In this document: positions 8,403-16,335 of the stretch, one piece after another
How positions within the stretch are numbered: the stretch's first letter is position 1
How the letters are laid out: every line of letters starts with the position of its first letter
NCBI GenBank assembly: GCA_014377445.1
Contig: JACMPP010000102.1
Location: forward strand, 1-32,892
DNA length: 32,892 nucleotides
Direction: 5' to 3'
Source of the DNA: Oligoflexus sp.
GTDB taxonomy: Bacteria; Bdellovibrionota_B; Oligoflexia; Oligoflexales; Oligoflexaceae
Program-made: the position numbers and the translations under genes
Notes under the pieces: model-generated
The model's database searches: none
What the model was told of the DNA's origin: nothing
What the model saw: the letters and a program-made list of their open reading frames with translations, nothing else

Positions 8403-8469
8403 GCCGTGTGTGGCAAAAAGATGGTTCTTAGGTGAGTGGTGGTCGGCGACGGCCACCATTTAACCGAAT
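8157..8469 (+). mobile_element. truncated group II intron (3' end)
   Basis: Directly after the maturase remnant comes a degenerate domain V: GAGCCGTGTGTGG from 8401, then GGTTCTTAGG closing it. The central part is several bases shorter than a normal 34-nt domain V. Domain VI follows as a hairpin (GTGGTGGTC / GGCCACCAT around 8436-8460), with the AACCGA branch-point region and a terminal AT at 8468-8469, matching the usual AY 3' end. Domains I-IV and most of the maturase gene are lost, so this is a fossil marking an old retroelement insertion. The boundary at 8469 is inferred from the intron consensus. Confidence 0.7.
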
Positions 8470-8589
8470 GCCCCAGGGGTTGGGCCTTGTCCAGGGAGAA
8501 GGCTTTGCCGAGAACGAATACTGAATATTTGGCGGAATACCTTAAAGACTGCTAACAAAGATAAGGACTTGTAAAAATTAGGAGAAGAC

Positions 8590-9240
8590 ATGAGTAATTT
8601 GTTCCCCGCGCCATGGCATCTAAAAGGGCGCGGGCTGGTGTTTCTCTATAAATTTGATAAAACCTTTCTGAATGAAAAAGCCAATCTCTCGGCTGAGGAT
8701 AAAATCGGATTTATAGGCGGGTTGGGTGCGGTGATGCTGGTGAACTATGAGCAAAGTGACTGTGGTCCCTACCATGAGTTGCTTTTTATTCCTGGGCGAT
8801 GGAACCGCCAGGGGTACAAAAGGCATTCCATAAGCCGTATTTATGTTTCTTCTCAAGACAGCGTTGTCAACGGCCGCATCAATTGGGGCATTCCCAAGGA
8901 TCTTGCTGATTTTTCTGTCTTGAAAAATGCCGATGGCAGCGAAACCTGGAAGGTGTCACGTCAGGGCGAAGTTTTTTTTGAGGTGCGCATTAAACTCGGG
9001 ACTTTGGCTTTGCCTATCCATAGCTCCTTGCTACCCCTTCCTTTGATGCAGAGCCTGGATAAAAAATTATTCCTGACAAAACTATCGGCAAAAGGCTGGG
9101 CCCACCGCGCGAAACTTTTGGACGTCACCACCGATGGGACTAACTTCCCAAATATCGCCGGCCAAAAACCTTTGCTCGGTCTTCATATCGATCCGTTCCG
9201 CATGAAGTTCAATCAAGCCACCATTCTTCCTGGAGTCTAG
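8590..9240 (+). CDS. acetoacetate decarboxylase family protein
   Basis: Belongs to the acetoacetate decarboxylase (ADC) fold family. It starts FPAPWHLKGRG, has SDCGPYHELLFIPG (residues 56-69, Glu 63 in the conserved active-site position), then ISRIYVSSQDSVVNGRINWG and IPKDLADF. Lys 103 aligns with the Schiff-base lysine of true ADC; the adjacent lysine that tunes its pKa is replaced here by Asp, so classical acetoacetate decarboxylation is doubtful. A ribosome binding site AGGAGA lies 7 nt before the ATG. It is followed after only 3 nt by an SDR gene, so the two form an operon. Many ADC-family members are aldolase-dehydratases or have unknown roles in secondary metabolism. Family assignment is good, reaction unknown. 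Confidence 0.82.
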   Translation: MSNLFPAPWHLKGRGLVFLYKFDKTFLNEKANLSAEDKIGFIGGLGAVMLVNYEQSDCGPYHELLFIPGRWNRQGYKRHSISRIYVSSQDSVVNGRINWGIPKDLADFSVLKNADGSETWKVSRQGEVFFEVRIKLGTLALPIHSSLLPLPLMQSLDKKLFLTKLSAKGWAHRAKLLDVTTDGTNFPNIAGQKPLLGLHIDPFRMKFNQATILPGV

Positions 9241-9243
9241 TGC

Positions 9244-10056
9244 ATGCAGATCAGTGGTAAGCGAATCGTTATCACAGGAGCCGCTTCAGGCATTGGCAAA
9301 GCCTTGCTCGAGCTGCTGAGTGAAATACCTGAAACAAGAATTGTTGCGGCTGATCTGAAAGCCGAAACAATCCCTGCTCAAGTGGGCAGGGTGTATCCCT
9401 TGTGCTGTGATCTGAGCACCCAGGAAGGCACGGATCTTATTATTCGTCATGCAATCGATGTGATGGGTGGTGTGGATCTTTATATAGCGAATGCCGGATT
9501 TGCCTACTATGAGCAATTGCCAGTAGGAGCCGATTGGAAGCGCTTGGAAAAGATCTACAGCACTAATGTGCTAACGCCCATCTACAGTTTTCAGAAAGTT
9601 CGGGAATTGGCAGCAGGAAAACCATTTCGTGTCGTCGTAACAGCTTCGGCTATGGGCTATCTGGCCATTCCAGGCTATGCGATCTACGGAGCAACCAAAG
9701 CTTCGCTGGTGAGTTTTGCCGATGCTTTTCGATGGGAGTTGAAAGACCCTTGCGCACTCACCCTTCTGAATCCCATTGCCACCCGGACCAGTTTTTTTCG
9801 TCAAGGCAAGTCGGATGCGCCGCTGCCGTTTCCCTCTCAGACTCCTGAATATGTGGCTCACTATGTGCTGCGAGCCATTCAGGCTGATCAGCCGAATATT
9901 TTCCCTTCGAAGATCTTTCGACTCACGCTGCTTCTCAATAGAATCTTGCCCCTCGTGGGATGGGTCTATCAGTATTATCAGAACTGGATTCTTAGGCGCT
10001 GGACAGCAAAGAAAGAGGCTGAGGCTTCTTCACGGTCTTGTGATCAGAGCGCCTAA
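9244..10056 (+). CDS. short-chain dehydrogenase/reductase
   Basis: NAD(P)-dependent oxidoreductase of the classical SDR type. TGAASGIG (11-18) is the cofactor loop and NAG (83-85) the structural motif. Ser ~135 with Tyr 148 and Lys 152 (YGATK) form the catalytic set, and LNPIATRTSFF follows in the substrate region. Asp 37 (AADLK) at the end of beta-2 would favour NAD. Residues ~225-250 form a hydrophobic stretch (RLTLLLNRILPLVGWVYQYY) as in membrane-associated lipid-metabolising SDRs. It lies 3 nt after the ADC-family gene and is surely co-transcribed. The substrate is unknown; a keto-lipid made or used by its partner is plausible. Confidence 0.87.
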   Translation: MQISGKRIVITGAASGIGKALLELLSEIPETRIVAADLKAETIPAQVGRVYPLCCDLSTQEGTDLIIRHAIDVMGGVDLYIANAGFAYYEQLPVGADWKRLEKIYSTNVLTPIYSFQKVRELAAGKPFRVVVTASAMGYLAIPGYAIYGATKASLVSFADAFRWELKDPCALTLLNPIATRTSFFRQGKSDAPLPFPSQTPEYVAHYVLRAIQADQPNIFPSKIFRLTLLLNRILPLVGWVYQYYQNWILRRWTAKKEAEASSRSCDQSA

Positions 10057-10115
10057 GACCAACGAGGCGCGCTTGGAGACGGTCATCAAATAACGGCAAC
10101 CACGAGCCGTTTGCC

Positions 10116-10908
10116 GTGATCAATGGCGATAGCCAAACGGCGAGTTTGAACTCAGGCTTTGCCTGCAGCGGGGGAGGCAATCCTTTGATTAGCTCCGTTA
10201 GCCCATCTTACGGGTCGATCGTTGGTGGAACTGTGGTCAATATCAGTGGAAGCGATTTCTTAACTGGTCTCAATGTGAAGGTTGGAGGGGCCGACTGTAG
10301 CAATGTGATTTTTGTAGCGGCAACATCCGTCTATTGCACTCTGTCCACACATGTCGCTGGGTTGAGCGATGTCGTTGTCACCAATCCCGATAATCGAAGC
10401 GGAATTTTGAACAATGGCTTCACATACAGTGCGGGCCTTACATCGACCCTATCCTACGCAGTGCCAAATTTTGGCCCTATATCGGGCAGAACGTCGGTAC
10501 AGATTATCGGTTCAGGTTTTATCCCAGGTGCTAGGGCGACGATTGGTGGTGTCGCATGCTCGACGCTGACTCTGCTTTCGTCCACAGCTCTTCAATGCAC
10601 GACAGCAGGGAACACATACGGTGCGAAAAACATTTCCGTGGCCAATCCCGACGGGCAGTCGACGACCTTAAGTAACTTCAAACTTTGGACTGGCTGTCAG
10701 CGGGGCCGGAGATGTCGATGGAGATGGGCGTTCGGACTTTATGATAGCCCAGCCCTATCTTGATGCCGTAGGGACTACGAGGGTCGATGAAGGTCGCATC
10801 GTAGTGATATTAGGATCCACAGGCCTTCCTATTTATTATGTCAACGGGGGTTATCGTCTGCGAACTTATCTCGTGAGATTGGGAAGAATTTGCAATTTTT
10901 GCTTTTGA
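10116..10908 (+). pseudogene. broken surface-protein gene with IPT/TIG and FG-GAP repeats
   Basis: Two IPT/TIG Ig-like domains are visible in one frame: ISSVSPSYGSIVGGTVVNI with VVVTNPDNRSG, then YAVPNFGPISGRTSVQIIG with ISVANPDGQSTT. At about 10690 the frame changes. The next frame continues with AVSGAGDVDGDGRSDFMIA, a calcium-binding DxDGDGxxD loop typical of FG-GAP/integrin-alpha repeats, then RIVVILGST, ending at a TGA (10906-10908). No signal peptide or credible start is present and the first IPT domain is cut at its N-terminus. Both truncation and frameshift mark this as the middle of a former large exported repeat protein. Confidence 0.7.
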
Positions 10909-11274
10909 CATAGAGACTGACCACCTCCAAATAATTTTTGTGAAATTTATCAAAATATTTATGATCCTTTGATCAGCAGTGTTGTCGATGATTAAGCATC
11001 ATGTTTACTAATGCTTATTTATTTGATGAAAAGTCCCGAATTTGTCCTTCATCCTAATATCACTGCTAAAAACAAAGTGTATGCAATTCAATCCCCATCC
11101 CTTGTGCCCTGCCTGAAATGAATGATTGTTCATCGTGTTTAACTTTCTTATCGCAGCGGACTTAATCCTGCAGTATTTGGCGAGATTTCTCATGTTGACA
11201 GCCTTCATCTATTTCTCTAGATGCAGCCTTGTAGTTCTAATTGAAAGCTAAGATTCACTGGCTTTGGAGATCTC
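10909..11274. other. 366-base A/T-rich intergenic region upstream of the P450 gene
   Basis: No gene is supported. It holds an inverted repeat TAAGCAT (10993-10999) / ATGCTTA (11011-11017) followed by TTTATTT, which may be a weak terminator or an operator. A GGAGA ribosome binding site lies just before the P450 start at 11275. The promoter of the P450/oxoamine synthase/reductase unit must lie here, but I cannot pick out convincing -35/-10 boxes. Confidence 0.4.
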
Positions 11275-12513
11275 ATGTTTTCCCTCCGCTATGCTCAAGA
11301 TGGATTTAGTTTGCGCTCACAGTTTATGCGCCTTTGTGGACAACTCCAAGGCCGCAAGGTCGTTACGCTGAACTCCAATCCCGAGGCCTGTGCACGAGTC
11401 TTGGCATCGTCTAACAGCAAAGGCCAAGGAATAGAGCTCATGCTCGCCTGCCCAGCATGGGCGCCCGTGTTTTCGATCGAATCTGTCGATGGTGATAAGT
11501 GGGAGTGGCTTTCCAAGGAGTTTTCCAAGCTCTACGCCCGCCTCGATTGGCAAACGAAGATTGCGCCTCTCACGCGCAAACATGTGAGCTGTATGGCTGA
11601 AATCGCCCGTAACGACCAGGGCTTTGTCCTCGATGCGGAGCAAATCTCCCGTTTGACCGCAAACATCCTCTTTGAGATCATATTTTCGCGGCCCATGACT
11701 CGCGCTGAAGACGATATCTTTTATCAGGCTTCTTTAGAATGGCGCAAAGAAATCGCCATCAAAGGCAAGGCTAGTGCCAAAGCGAAATCGGACTTCTGGT
11801 CCCTGTTGGGAGAGCTTCTTGAAAGCTCGGTTTTCGCTGACGACCTGAAAGCCAACGCTCATCAACGCAATCTCTATCTCTCACTCTTTGCTCAGCCTTT
11901 GATTATATCACCGCAAATCAACTTTAGCGATATCATGTCGGCGGTATTCAAGTATCTGGACCAAGATCCGAAGCTTCGCGCAAAAGCTTTGAATGCAGCT
12001 CGAGATCGTGATGTGGAATACATGCAGAATATCTGTATGGAATCTATCCGTCTCAATCATCCCTTTCCGGTCTTAGAGCGTGAGTTGACCCGTGATCTCA
12101 AGGTAGCGGATCAAGAGCTCTCAGCAGGCACTCAAGTCTACATTATGCTCGACGAATTCAAGCAAGAACAAGATTTCAATCCTGATCGCTGGGTCAAGGG
12201 GGCTAAGAACCCTTATCGCACGATGCCTTTCGGTACTGGGCAACGCATGTGTCTTGGTAAACAACTGGCCACCGAGATGATGGGCGAAATGCTTGCCAGT
12301 ATCTTAAGCGAGTTTCTGGCGGAGCGCATTCGGCCTTCGGAAAACCACCTTTACAGCGGTCGCGATAACGATGGCAAAGATTCCATGGCGACTCTTCTTT
12401 ATCAGCTGAAGATATTCTCTGGGGCGCTTAAAGATTCGCTCTCGATCGGAAGAGCCAAGAAAGCCGATGCAAAAGGCCGAGCAAAGCTTGGAAACTGTCC
12501 TTTCACAGGATGA
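11275..12513 (+). CDS. cytochrome P450 with atypical I-helix
   Basis: Heme-thiolate protein, predicted to oxidise a lipid or small molecule. Seen: the K-helix ExxR (ESIR, 256-259), the PERF-like FNPDRW (301-306), and the heme loop FGTGQRMCLG (319-328) with Cys 326 as the axial ligand. The I-helix region (about 205-230, AQPLIISPQINFSDIMSAVF) lacks the usual A/G-G-x-D/E-T-T/S motif, so the acid-alcohol pair that delivers protons to bound oxygen is not recognisable. This occurs in P450s that use peroxide or rearrange their substrate. At 412 residues it is a normal bacterial size, with no signal peptide and no fused reductase. It is first in a set with an SPT-like synthase and a ketosphinganine reductase, so a sphingoid or fatty acyl substrate is a reasonable inference. 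Confidence 0.88.
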   Translation: MFSLRYAQDGFSLRSQFMRLCGQLQGRKVVTLNSNPEACARVLASSNSKGQGIELMLACPAWAPVFSIESVDGDKWEWLSKEFSKLYARLDWQTKIAPLTRKHVSCMAEIARNDQGFVLDAEQISRLTANILFEIIFSRPMTRAEDDIFYQASLEWRKEIAIKGKASAKAKSDFWSLLGELLESSVFADDLKANAHQRNLYLSLFAQPLIISPQINFSDIMSAVFKYLDQDPKLRAKALNAARDRDVEYMQNICMESIRLNHPFPVLERELTRDLKVADQELSAGTQVYIMLDEFKQEQDFNPDRWVKGAKNPYRTMPFGTGQRMCLGKQLATEMMGEMLASILSEFLAERIRPSENHLYSGRDNDGKDSMATLLYQLKIFSGALKDSLSIGRAKKADAKGRAKLGNCPFTG

Positions 12514-12538
12514 TCAAACAAGATTGCTCCCTGAGAAC

Positions 12539-12559
12539 GTCAGGGAATCGATCCCTGAC
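12539..12559 (+). repeat. perfect intercistronic hairpin
   Basis: GTCAGGGA (12539-12546), loop ATCGA, TCCCTGAC (12552-12559), located between the P450 stop and the preferred start of the oxoamine synthase. No T-run follows, so it is not a standard terminator. It could set the stoichiometry of the two cistrons by stabilising or masking mRNA. Its presence argues that this stretch is untranslated and supports the start at 12608. Confidence 0.55.
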
Positions 12560-12607
12560 AGCATCATCAATTCTCGATTCCTAAAACTTGAAGCCAAGAG
12601 AAATAAA

Positions 12608-13969
12608 ATGGATATCTTTGAGAAATGTTACGATCTTTCCGACGTTGATTTCGCTAAAAAAGCTGGAATTTATGGCTTCTATCGTAAGTGTCAGGGCTTC
12701 GATGGCTCCAACGTGGTATACGAAGGCAAAAGTATCATCATGACCGCATCGAACAACTACCTAGGGTTAGCTAGTGATCCCCGAGTGATCGAGGCTTCAG
12801 TCGAAGCCACGCGCAAGTTTGGGACGAGTTGTACCGGATCCCGCTTCCTGAACGGCAACCTTGAGATTCATGAGGAGCTCGAGGGTGAACTCGCTGCATT
12901 TGTCGGCAAGCAGGCTGCGATTGTCCTTAGTACAGGGTTTCTCGCGAACCAGGCTGCCATTGAATCGATCGCTGGGCCGAAAGATAATATATTCAGTGAT
13001 TCTGAGAATCACGCCAGTATCATAAGTGGATGCAGCCTCTCCAAAGCGAACGTGATCCGCTACGATCATAACAACATGAATCATCTGCAGCAGAAGGTTG
13101 GCGAGCTTGCCTCAAGCGATAAGTCTATTATCATTTCAGACGGTGTATTCAGCATGGGAGGTGACATCGTCGATCTACCGGCGATGGTAAAGGCAGCCCA
13201 GCGACCGGGACTGAAGCGAGTTCCGATCATGATTGATGATGCGCATGGCCTTGGCGTCATCGGCAAAGGCGGACGTGGAACAGCGTCACATTTCAAAATG
13301 GATGACGACGTGGATTTGATCGTGGGTACCTTCAGTAAGTCCCTCGCATCGCTAGGAGGCTTTATAGCAGGTGATGCCGAACTGATAGCCTACATCAAAC
13401 ATAAAGCCCGCTCTCTCCTCTTTACAGCAGGTCTGCCAGCGGGTCAAACCGCAGCTGCCTTGCAAGCGCTACGCATTATGAAGCGCGAGCCTGAGCGTAT
13501 CGAACGTTTGCAGATGACAGCTCGTAAGGTGAGGGCAGCATTCAAGAGCATGGGGCTCAATACTTTGAACTCCCAAACTCCGATCATTCCCATCCTGATC
13601 GGTGAAGAAGGCCTTTCCTGTCGCATCGCTCAGGAACTCTTTTCCCTGGGTGTCTTTGCCACTCCGGTGATTTTTCCTGGTGTTCCCTATGGTCAGTCGA
13701 TTATCAGAACGAGCTTCATGACCACACATACGGATGCTCAGATCGATCAGGTCATCAATATCTTCGGTGATTTGACGAAGCGCTATGGTCTCGATAAGGT
13801 TCGTGCAAATCGAGATATGGATGCCGCTCATGGGGCGAGACTTCATGCCCAAGGAAAGCCTAGAAAAGCCTATACCTGGACGAAGGGTATTGGCGTAAAA
13901 AATTACGCTATTGCCGGCACGAAGGCTCTCGTTAAGAAGCAGATCATGAAACTTGCTTATAAGATCTAA
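12608..13969 (+). CDS. alpha-oxoamine synthase, serine palmitoyltransferase-like
   Basis: PLP-dependent enzyme that condenses an amino acid with an acyl thioester and releases CO2. The best fit is serine palmitoyltransferase, the first step of sphingolipid synthesis; 8-amino-7-oxononanoate or 2-amino-3-ketobutyrate specificity cannot be excluded. Numbering is from 12608: NNYLGLASD (49-57), GTSCTGSRFLNG (72-83), His 135 in ENHASI, IDDAHGLG with PLP-binding Asp 210, and GTFSKSLASLGGF with Schiff-base Lys 244. The core ends near residue ~398. A basic extension of ~55 residues (KAYTWTKGIGVKNY.. KKQIMKLAYKI) follows and may contact the membrane. A start at 12467 would overlap the P450 gene by 47 bases. 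The 12608 ATG is chosen because the family begins here, a GA-rich site precedes it and a hairpin lies upstream. It lies 25 nt before the ketosphinganine reductase. Confidence 0.85.
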   Translation: MDIFEKCYDLSDVDFAKKAGIYGFYRKCQGFDGSNVVYEGKSIIMTASNNYLGLASDPRVIEASVEATRKFGTSCTGSRFLNGNLEIHEELEGELAAFVGKQAAIVLSTGFLANQAAIESIAGPKDNIFSDSENHASIISGCSLSKANVIRYDHNNMNHLQQKVGELASSDKSIIISDGVFSMGGDIVDLPAMVKAAQRPGLKRVPIMIDDAHGLGVIGKGGRGTASHFKMDDDVDLIVGTFSKSLASLGGFIAGDAELIAYIKHKARSLLFTAGLPAGQTAAALQALRIMKREPERIERLQMTARKVRAAFKSMGLNTLNSQTPIIPILIGEEGLSCRIAQELFSLGVFATPVIFPGVPYGQSIIRTSFMTTHTDAQIDQVINIFGDLTKRYGLDKVRANRDMDAAHGARLHAQGKPRKAYTWTKGIGVKNYAIAGTKALVKKQIMKLAYKI

Positions 13970-13994
13970 CGGATACATTCGAAAGTGAACGCCG

Positions 13995-14810
13995 ATGTTT
14001 GAAAAGAAAACGATTATTGTCACGGGCGCTTCCAAAGGAATTGGACGCGAGATAAGTCGAGCTTTGGCACGAGAAGGCGCTAATCTCGCCCTAGTGGCAC
14101 GCGGCGTTGATGCTTTGGCTGATACGCGTCTACAAATTTTGGAAGAAATTCCAAGTTGCAAGGTAGAGATATTTCCCTGCGATATTACGGATTCGGAACG
14201 CGTAAGGATAACGGTTGAAGCCATTGTGCAGAGCTTTGGGAGTATCGATGCATGTATCAGTAACGCTGGCTACTCGCACCCCCAGTACTTCGATCAAACG
14301 CCGATTGTTGAATTTGAAAAGCAAATTCAAACGAATTACCTCGGTGCCGTTTATCTTCTGAAGTTTTGCAAGCCCCACCTCAAAGCGGGCAGCTTCATCG
14401 CTGTGACCTCGTCAGTCCTAGGTTACATGGGCTGCTTTGGTTACAGCTCCTACGGACCTTCGAAATACGCAGTTTTAGGTCTGGCGGAAACTCTCCGCCA
14501 AGAATTCGCCTTTGATAAGATTCAAGTTTCAGTGTTGTGTCCGCCTGATACGCTCACGCCCGGATACCAGCTAGAAAATGTTACGAAGCCGAAAGAAACG
14601 CTGCTTTTGTCTGAAGGCATGAAGGCTCTGGATCCGGAGGAAGTGGCTGCGATATTCTTGAAGGGTTTGAAAAAGGGCAAGTTCATCATCAATTGCAACC
14701 TTGAGTCGGAAGTGATTTTCCGATTTAAGCTCATGGCGCCAGAAGCTTATTACAAAGTAATTATGTCTCAGCTCAAAAAAATTAAGAAAGATAAGCTTGG
14801 GATGATTTGA
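13995..14810 (+). CDS. 3-ketosphinganine reductase (KDSR-like SDR)
   Basis: NADPH-dependent SDR predicted to reduce 3-ketosphinganine to sphinganine. Motifs: TGASKGIG (10-17), NAG (90-92), and the active site Ser ~139, Tyr 153, Lys 157 in SSYGPSKYAVLG. The distal block PPDTLTPG (183-190) followed by ENVTKPKET (194-202) closely follows the eukaryotic KDSR signature, recalled as PPDTDTPG..ENRTKPLET. That is much more specific than a generic SDR match. The C-terminal part (MAPEAYYKVI) also resembles that family. It follows the SPT-like gene by 25 nt and has a terminator after it, so the two steps are encoded together. Known bacterial ceramide pathways use a different reductase type, which makes this pairing notable. 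Confidence is high for SDR, good for KDSR. Confidence 0.82.
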   Translation: MFEKKTIIVTGASKGIGREISRALAREGANLALVARGVDALADTRLQILEEIPSCKVEIFPCDITDSERVRITVEAIVQSFGSIDACISNAGYSHPQYFDQTPIVEFEKQIQTNYLGAVYLLKFCKPHLKAGSFIAVTSSVLGYMGCFGYSSYGPSKYAVLGLAETLRQEFAFDKIQVSVLCPPDTLTPGYQLENVTKPKETLLLSEGMKALDPEEVAAIFLKGLKKGKFIINCNLESEVIFRFKLMAPEAYYKVIMSQLKKIKKDKLGMI

Positions 14811-14838
14811 AACATCCGAGCCATTAAACTCAAGCAGA

Positions 14839-14870
14839 GGCAGCCCTTTCCAATAGGCTGTCTTTTTCTT
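14839..14870 (+). terminator. intrinsic terminator after the ketosphinganine reductase
   Basis: GGCAGCC (14839-14845) and GGCTGTC (14856-14862) form a 7-bp stem with one wobble and a 10-nt loop, directly followed by TTTTTCTTT. This ends the P450-SPT-KDSR transcript just before the convergent MFS gene. Confidence 0.75.
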
Positions 14871-14875
14871 TGCGT

Positions 14876-16075
14876 TTAGTCACGAATTCTTCGGCGTACG
14901 TGAGGGACAGCAAAAAGAAGAGCTAGAAAGGTAATCCCGCCTGCAGCGACATAGGCCGCACCCGGAAAATAATAGCCACTTCGTGATTCTGTGAAGGTCA
15001 TGAAAATTTGAGTGAAAACGAAAGGCGCGATCACGGCGCAAATACTTCCGAGCGAAACGAGGCTACCTTGAAGTTCGCCTTGCTCGCTCGGCAAAGTATC
15101 TTTGCTAATAATGGACTGCAGAGTGGGGATCGTCATGGCCGATAATGCGAAAACCGCGATGAGTGGGTAGATCATCCAAGCCTGCGGGATGAAACCAAAC
15201 AAGACAAATGAAAGAGATGAGATGATCATGCCAACTAAAAAAAGTTGGTACTCTCCGATGTAAGGCAGAAGATAGCGGGGTATCAGTGTCATCGACGCGG
15301 CACTACTGACACCATAAAAAGCGAGAGACAGTCCAACTTGCCAAGCCGTCCAACCAAATTTGAGTTGCGTGTAAAGAGTCCAGTTAACCGCGTGGACTTG
15401 ACTCGCGAAATATACGAGGAAATAGATCCAAATAAAGATGGATAGCGACGATGGTTTTAAGACTTTCATGAGTGAGGCAAAAGGATTCATTGAGCGAAGG
15501 GAGAGCGGGCGTCTGTATATAGCGGCAAGGGACTCAGGTAGTATGAAATATCCAAAGCCGAAATTGAGTAAGTTCATAACAGCGGCCGCAATGAAGGGCC
15601 CGTTGTGTCCCAAGGTTTGAAAAATACCGCCAAGGGCCGGTCCGATGATAAACCCCGAGCCCCAGGCGGCACCGATCAAGCCAAAGTTCTTTGATCGATT
15701 GGAGTCGTCGCTGATATCGGCCATGTAGGATGATGCGACTGTCATGCTAGCGCCGGTTAACCCTGAGATCGCGCGTCCTACAAAAAGCACCGATAAAGTC
15801 GGAGCCAGTGCCATCAAGATATAATCGATGCCGGCCCCAAGGAGCGACATGAGTAGAACAGGCCGTCTACCAAAGCGATCGGAGAGTGATCCTAAAATAG
15901 GCGAGGCGAAAAACTGAATTGCGGCGTAAGAACTCAAGAAAAAACCATAGTATAGAGAAACTTCAGCTGCATCCGATGTAAAGCGACGCAAAATATCTGG
16001 AATAACAGGGACAAGCAGTCCAATTCCGAGTGAGTCGAGAAATATGGTTATCAAGATAAATTGAATGCGTGGCAT
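14876..16075 (-). CDS. MFS transporter, TetA-type efflux family
   Basis: Twelve-helix major facilitator drug/H+ antiporter of the cytoplasmic membrane. The N-terminal half follows the class of tetracycline exporters: FLDSLGIGLLVPVIPDILR (helix 1), motif A GSLSDRFGRRPVLL (62-75), GRAISGLTGAS (helix 4, motif B region), SYMADISDDSNRSKNFGL, and GSGFIIGPALGG (motif C). At 399 residues it has the expected length. AGGAC precedes the ATG. It points towards the KDSR gene and diverges from the HxxxDG acyltransferase, so it may export or protect against the product of this region. Family resemblance alone does not prove tetracycline resistance. Confidence 0.88.
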   Translation of the reverse strand: MPRIQFILITIFLDSLGIGLLVPVIPDILRRFTSDAAEVSLYYGFFLSSYAAIQFFASPILGSLSDRFGRRPVLLMSLLGAGIDYILMALAPTLSVLFVGRAISGLTGASMTVASSYMADISDDSNRSKNFGLIGAAWGSGFIIGPALGGIFQTLGHNGPFIAAAVMNLLNFGFGYFILPESLAAIYRRPLSLRSMNPFASLMKVLKPSSLSIFIWIYFLVYFASQVHAVNWTLYTQLKFGWTAWQVGLSLAFYGVSSAASMTLIPRYLLPYIGEYQLFLVGMIISSLSFVLFGFIPQAWMIYPLIAVFALSAMTIPTLQSIISKDTLPSEQGELQGSLVSLGSICAVIAPFVFTQIFMTFTESRSGYYFPGAAYVAAGGITFLALLFAVPHVRRRIRD

Positions 16076-16335
16076 AGACTGTCCTAAAGAACTTCTTTTA
16101 CCGGCTATTCCTATATCCGTCAGAGGCTTTTTGCACGTCTATTCCTCATTCGAAACCAAGCTTTAGAGTCAGGTCCTTAGATTGCTAATCATTCTGATGA
16201 AATCGTTGCTTATAGAGGCCTTGATAGTTTGACAGTTCGTCTGAAGTCACTTAAAGAAGAGCTCATTCAACGCGTCAGCCGAGGCTTATGCTTTGTCGAT
16301 TGCAAGTCTCGTAAGCCTTCAGAAAGTAGACCTCT

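Noticed and set aside
10093..10117. Inverted repeat ACGGCAA/TTGCCGT after the SDR as a terminator
   Set aside because: No T-tract on the plus strand, and it overlaps the start of the IPT-domain remnant; not enough to call.
11275..12513. CYP152-type fatty acid peroxygenase
   Set aside because: The heme loop is the canonical FGxGxRxCxG type and not the extended GGG/GHRCPGE loop I associate with CYP152, although the I-helix motif is missing in both.
13469..14224. 251-codon minus-strand frame across the SPT and KDSR genes
   Set aside because: Antisense to both conserved coding regions and their junction; no motif or ribosome binding site.
14876..16075. Dedicated tetracycline resistance gene
   Set aside because: The TetA-like motifs establish the transporter subfamily but not the substrate, and no TetR-type repressor is adjacent.
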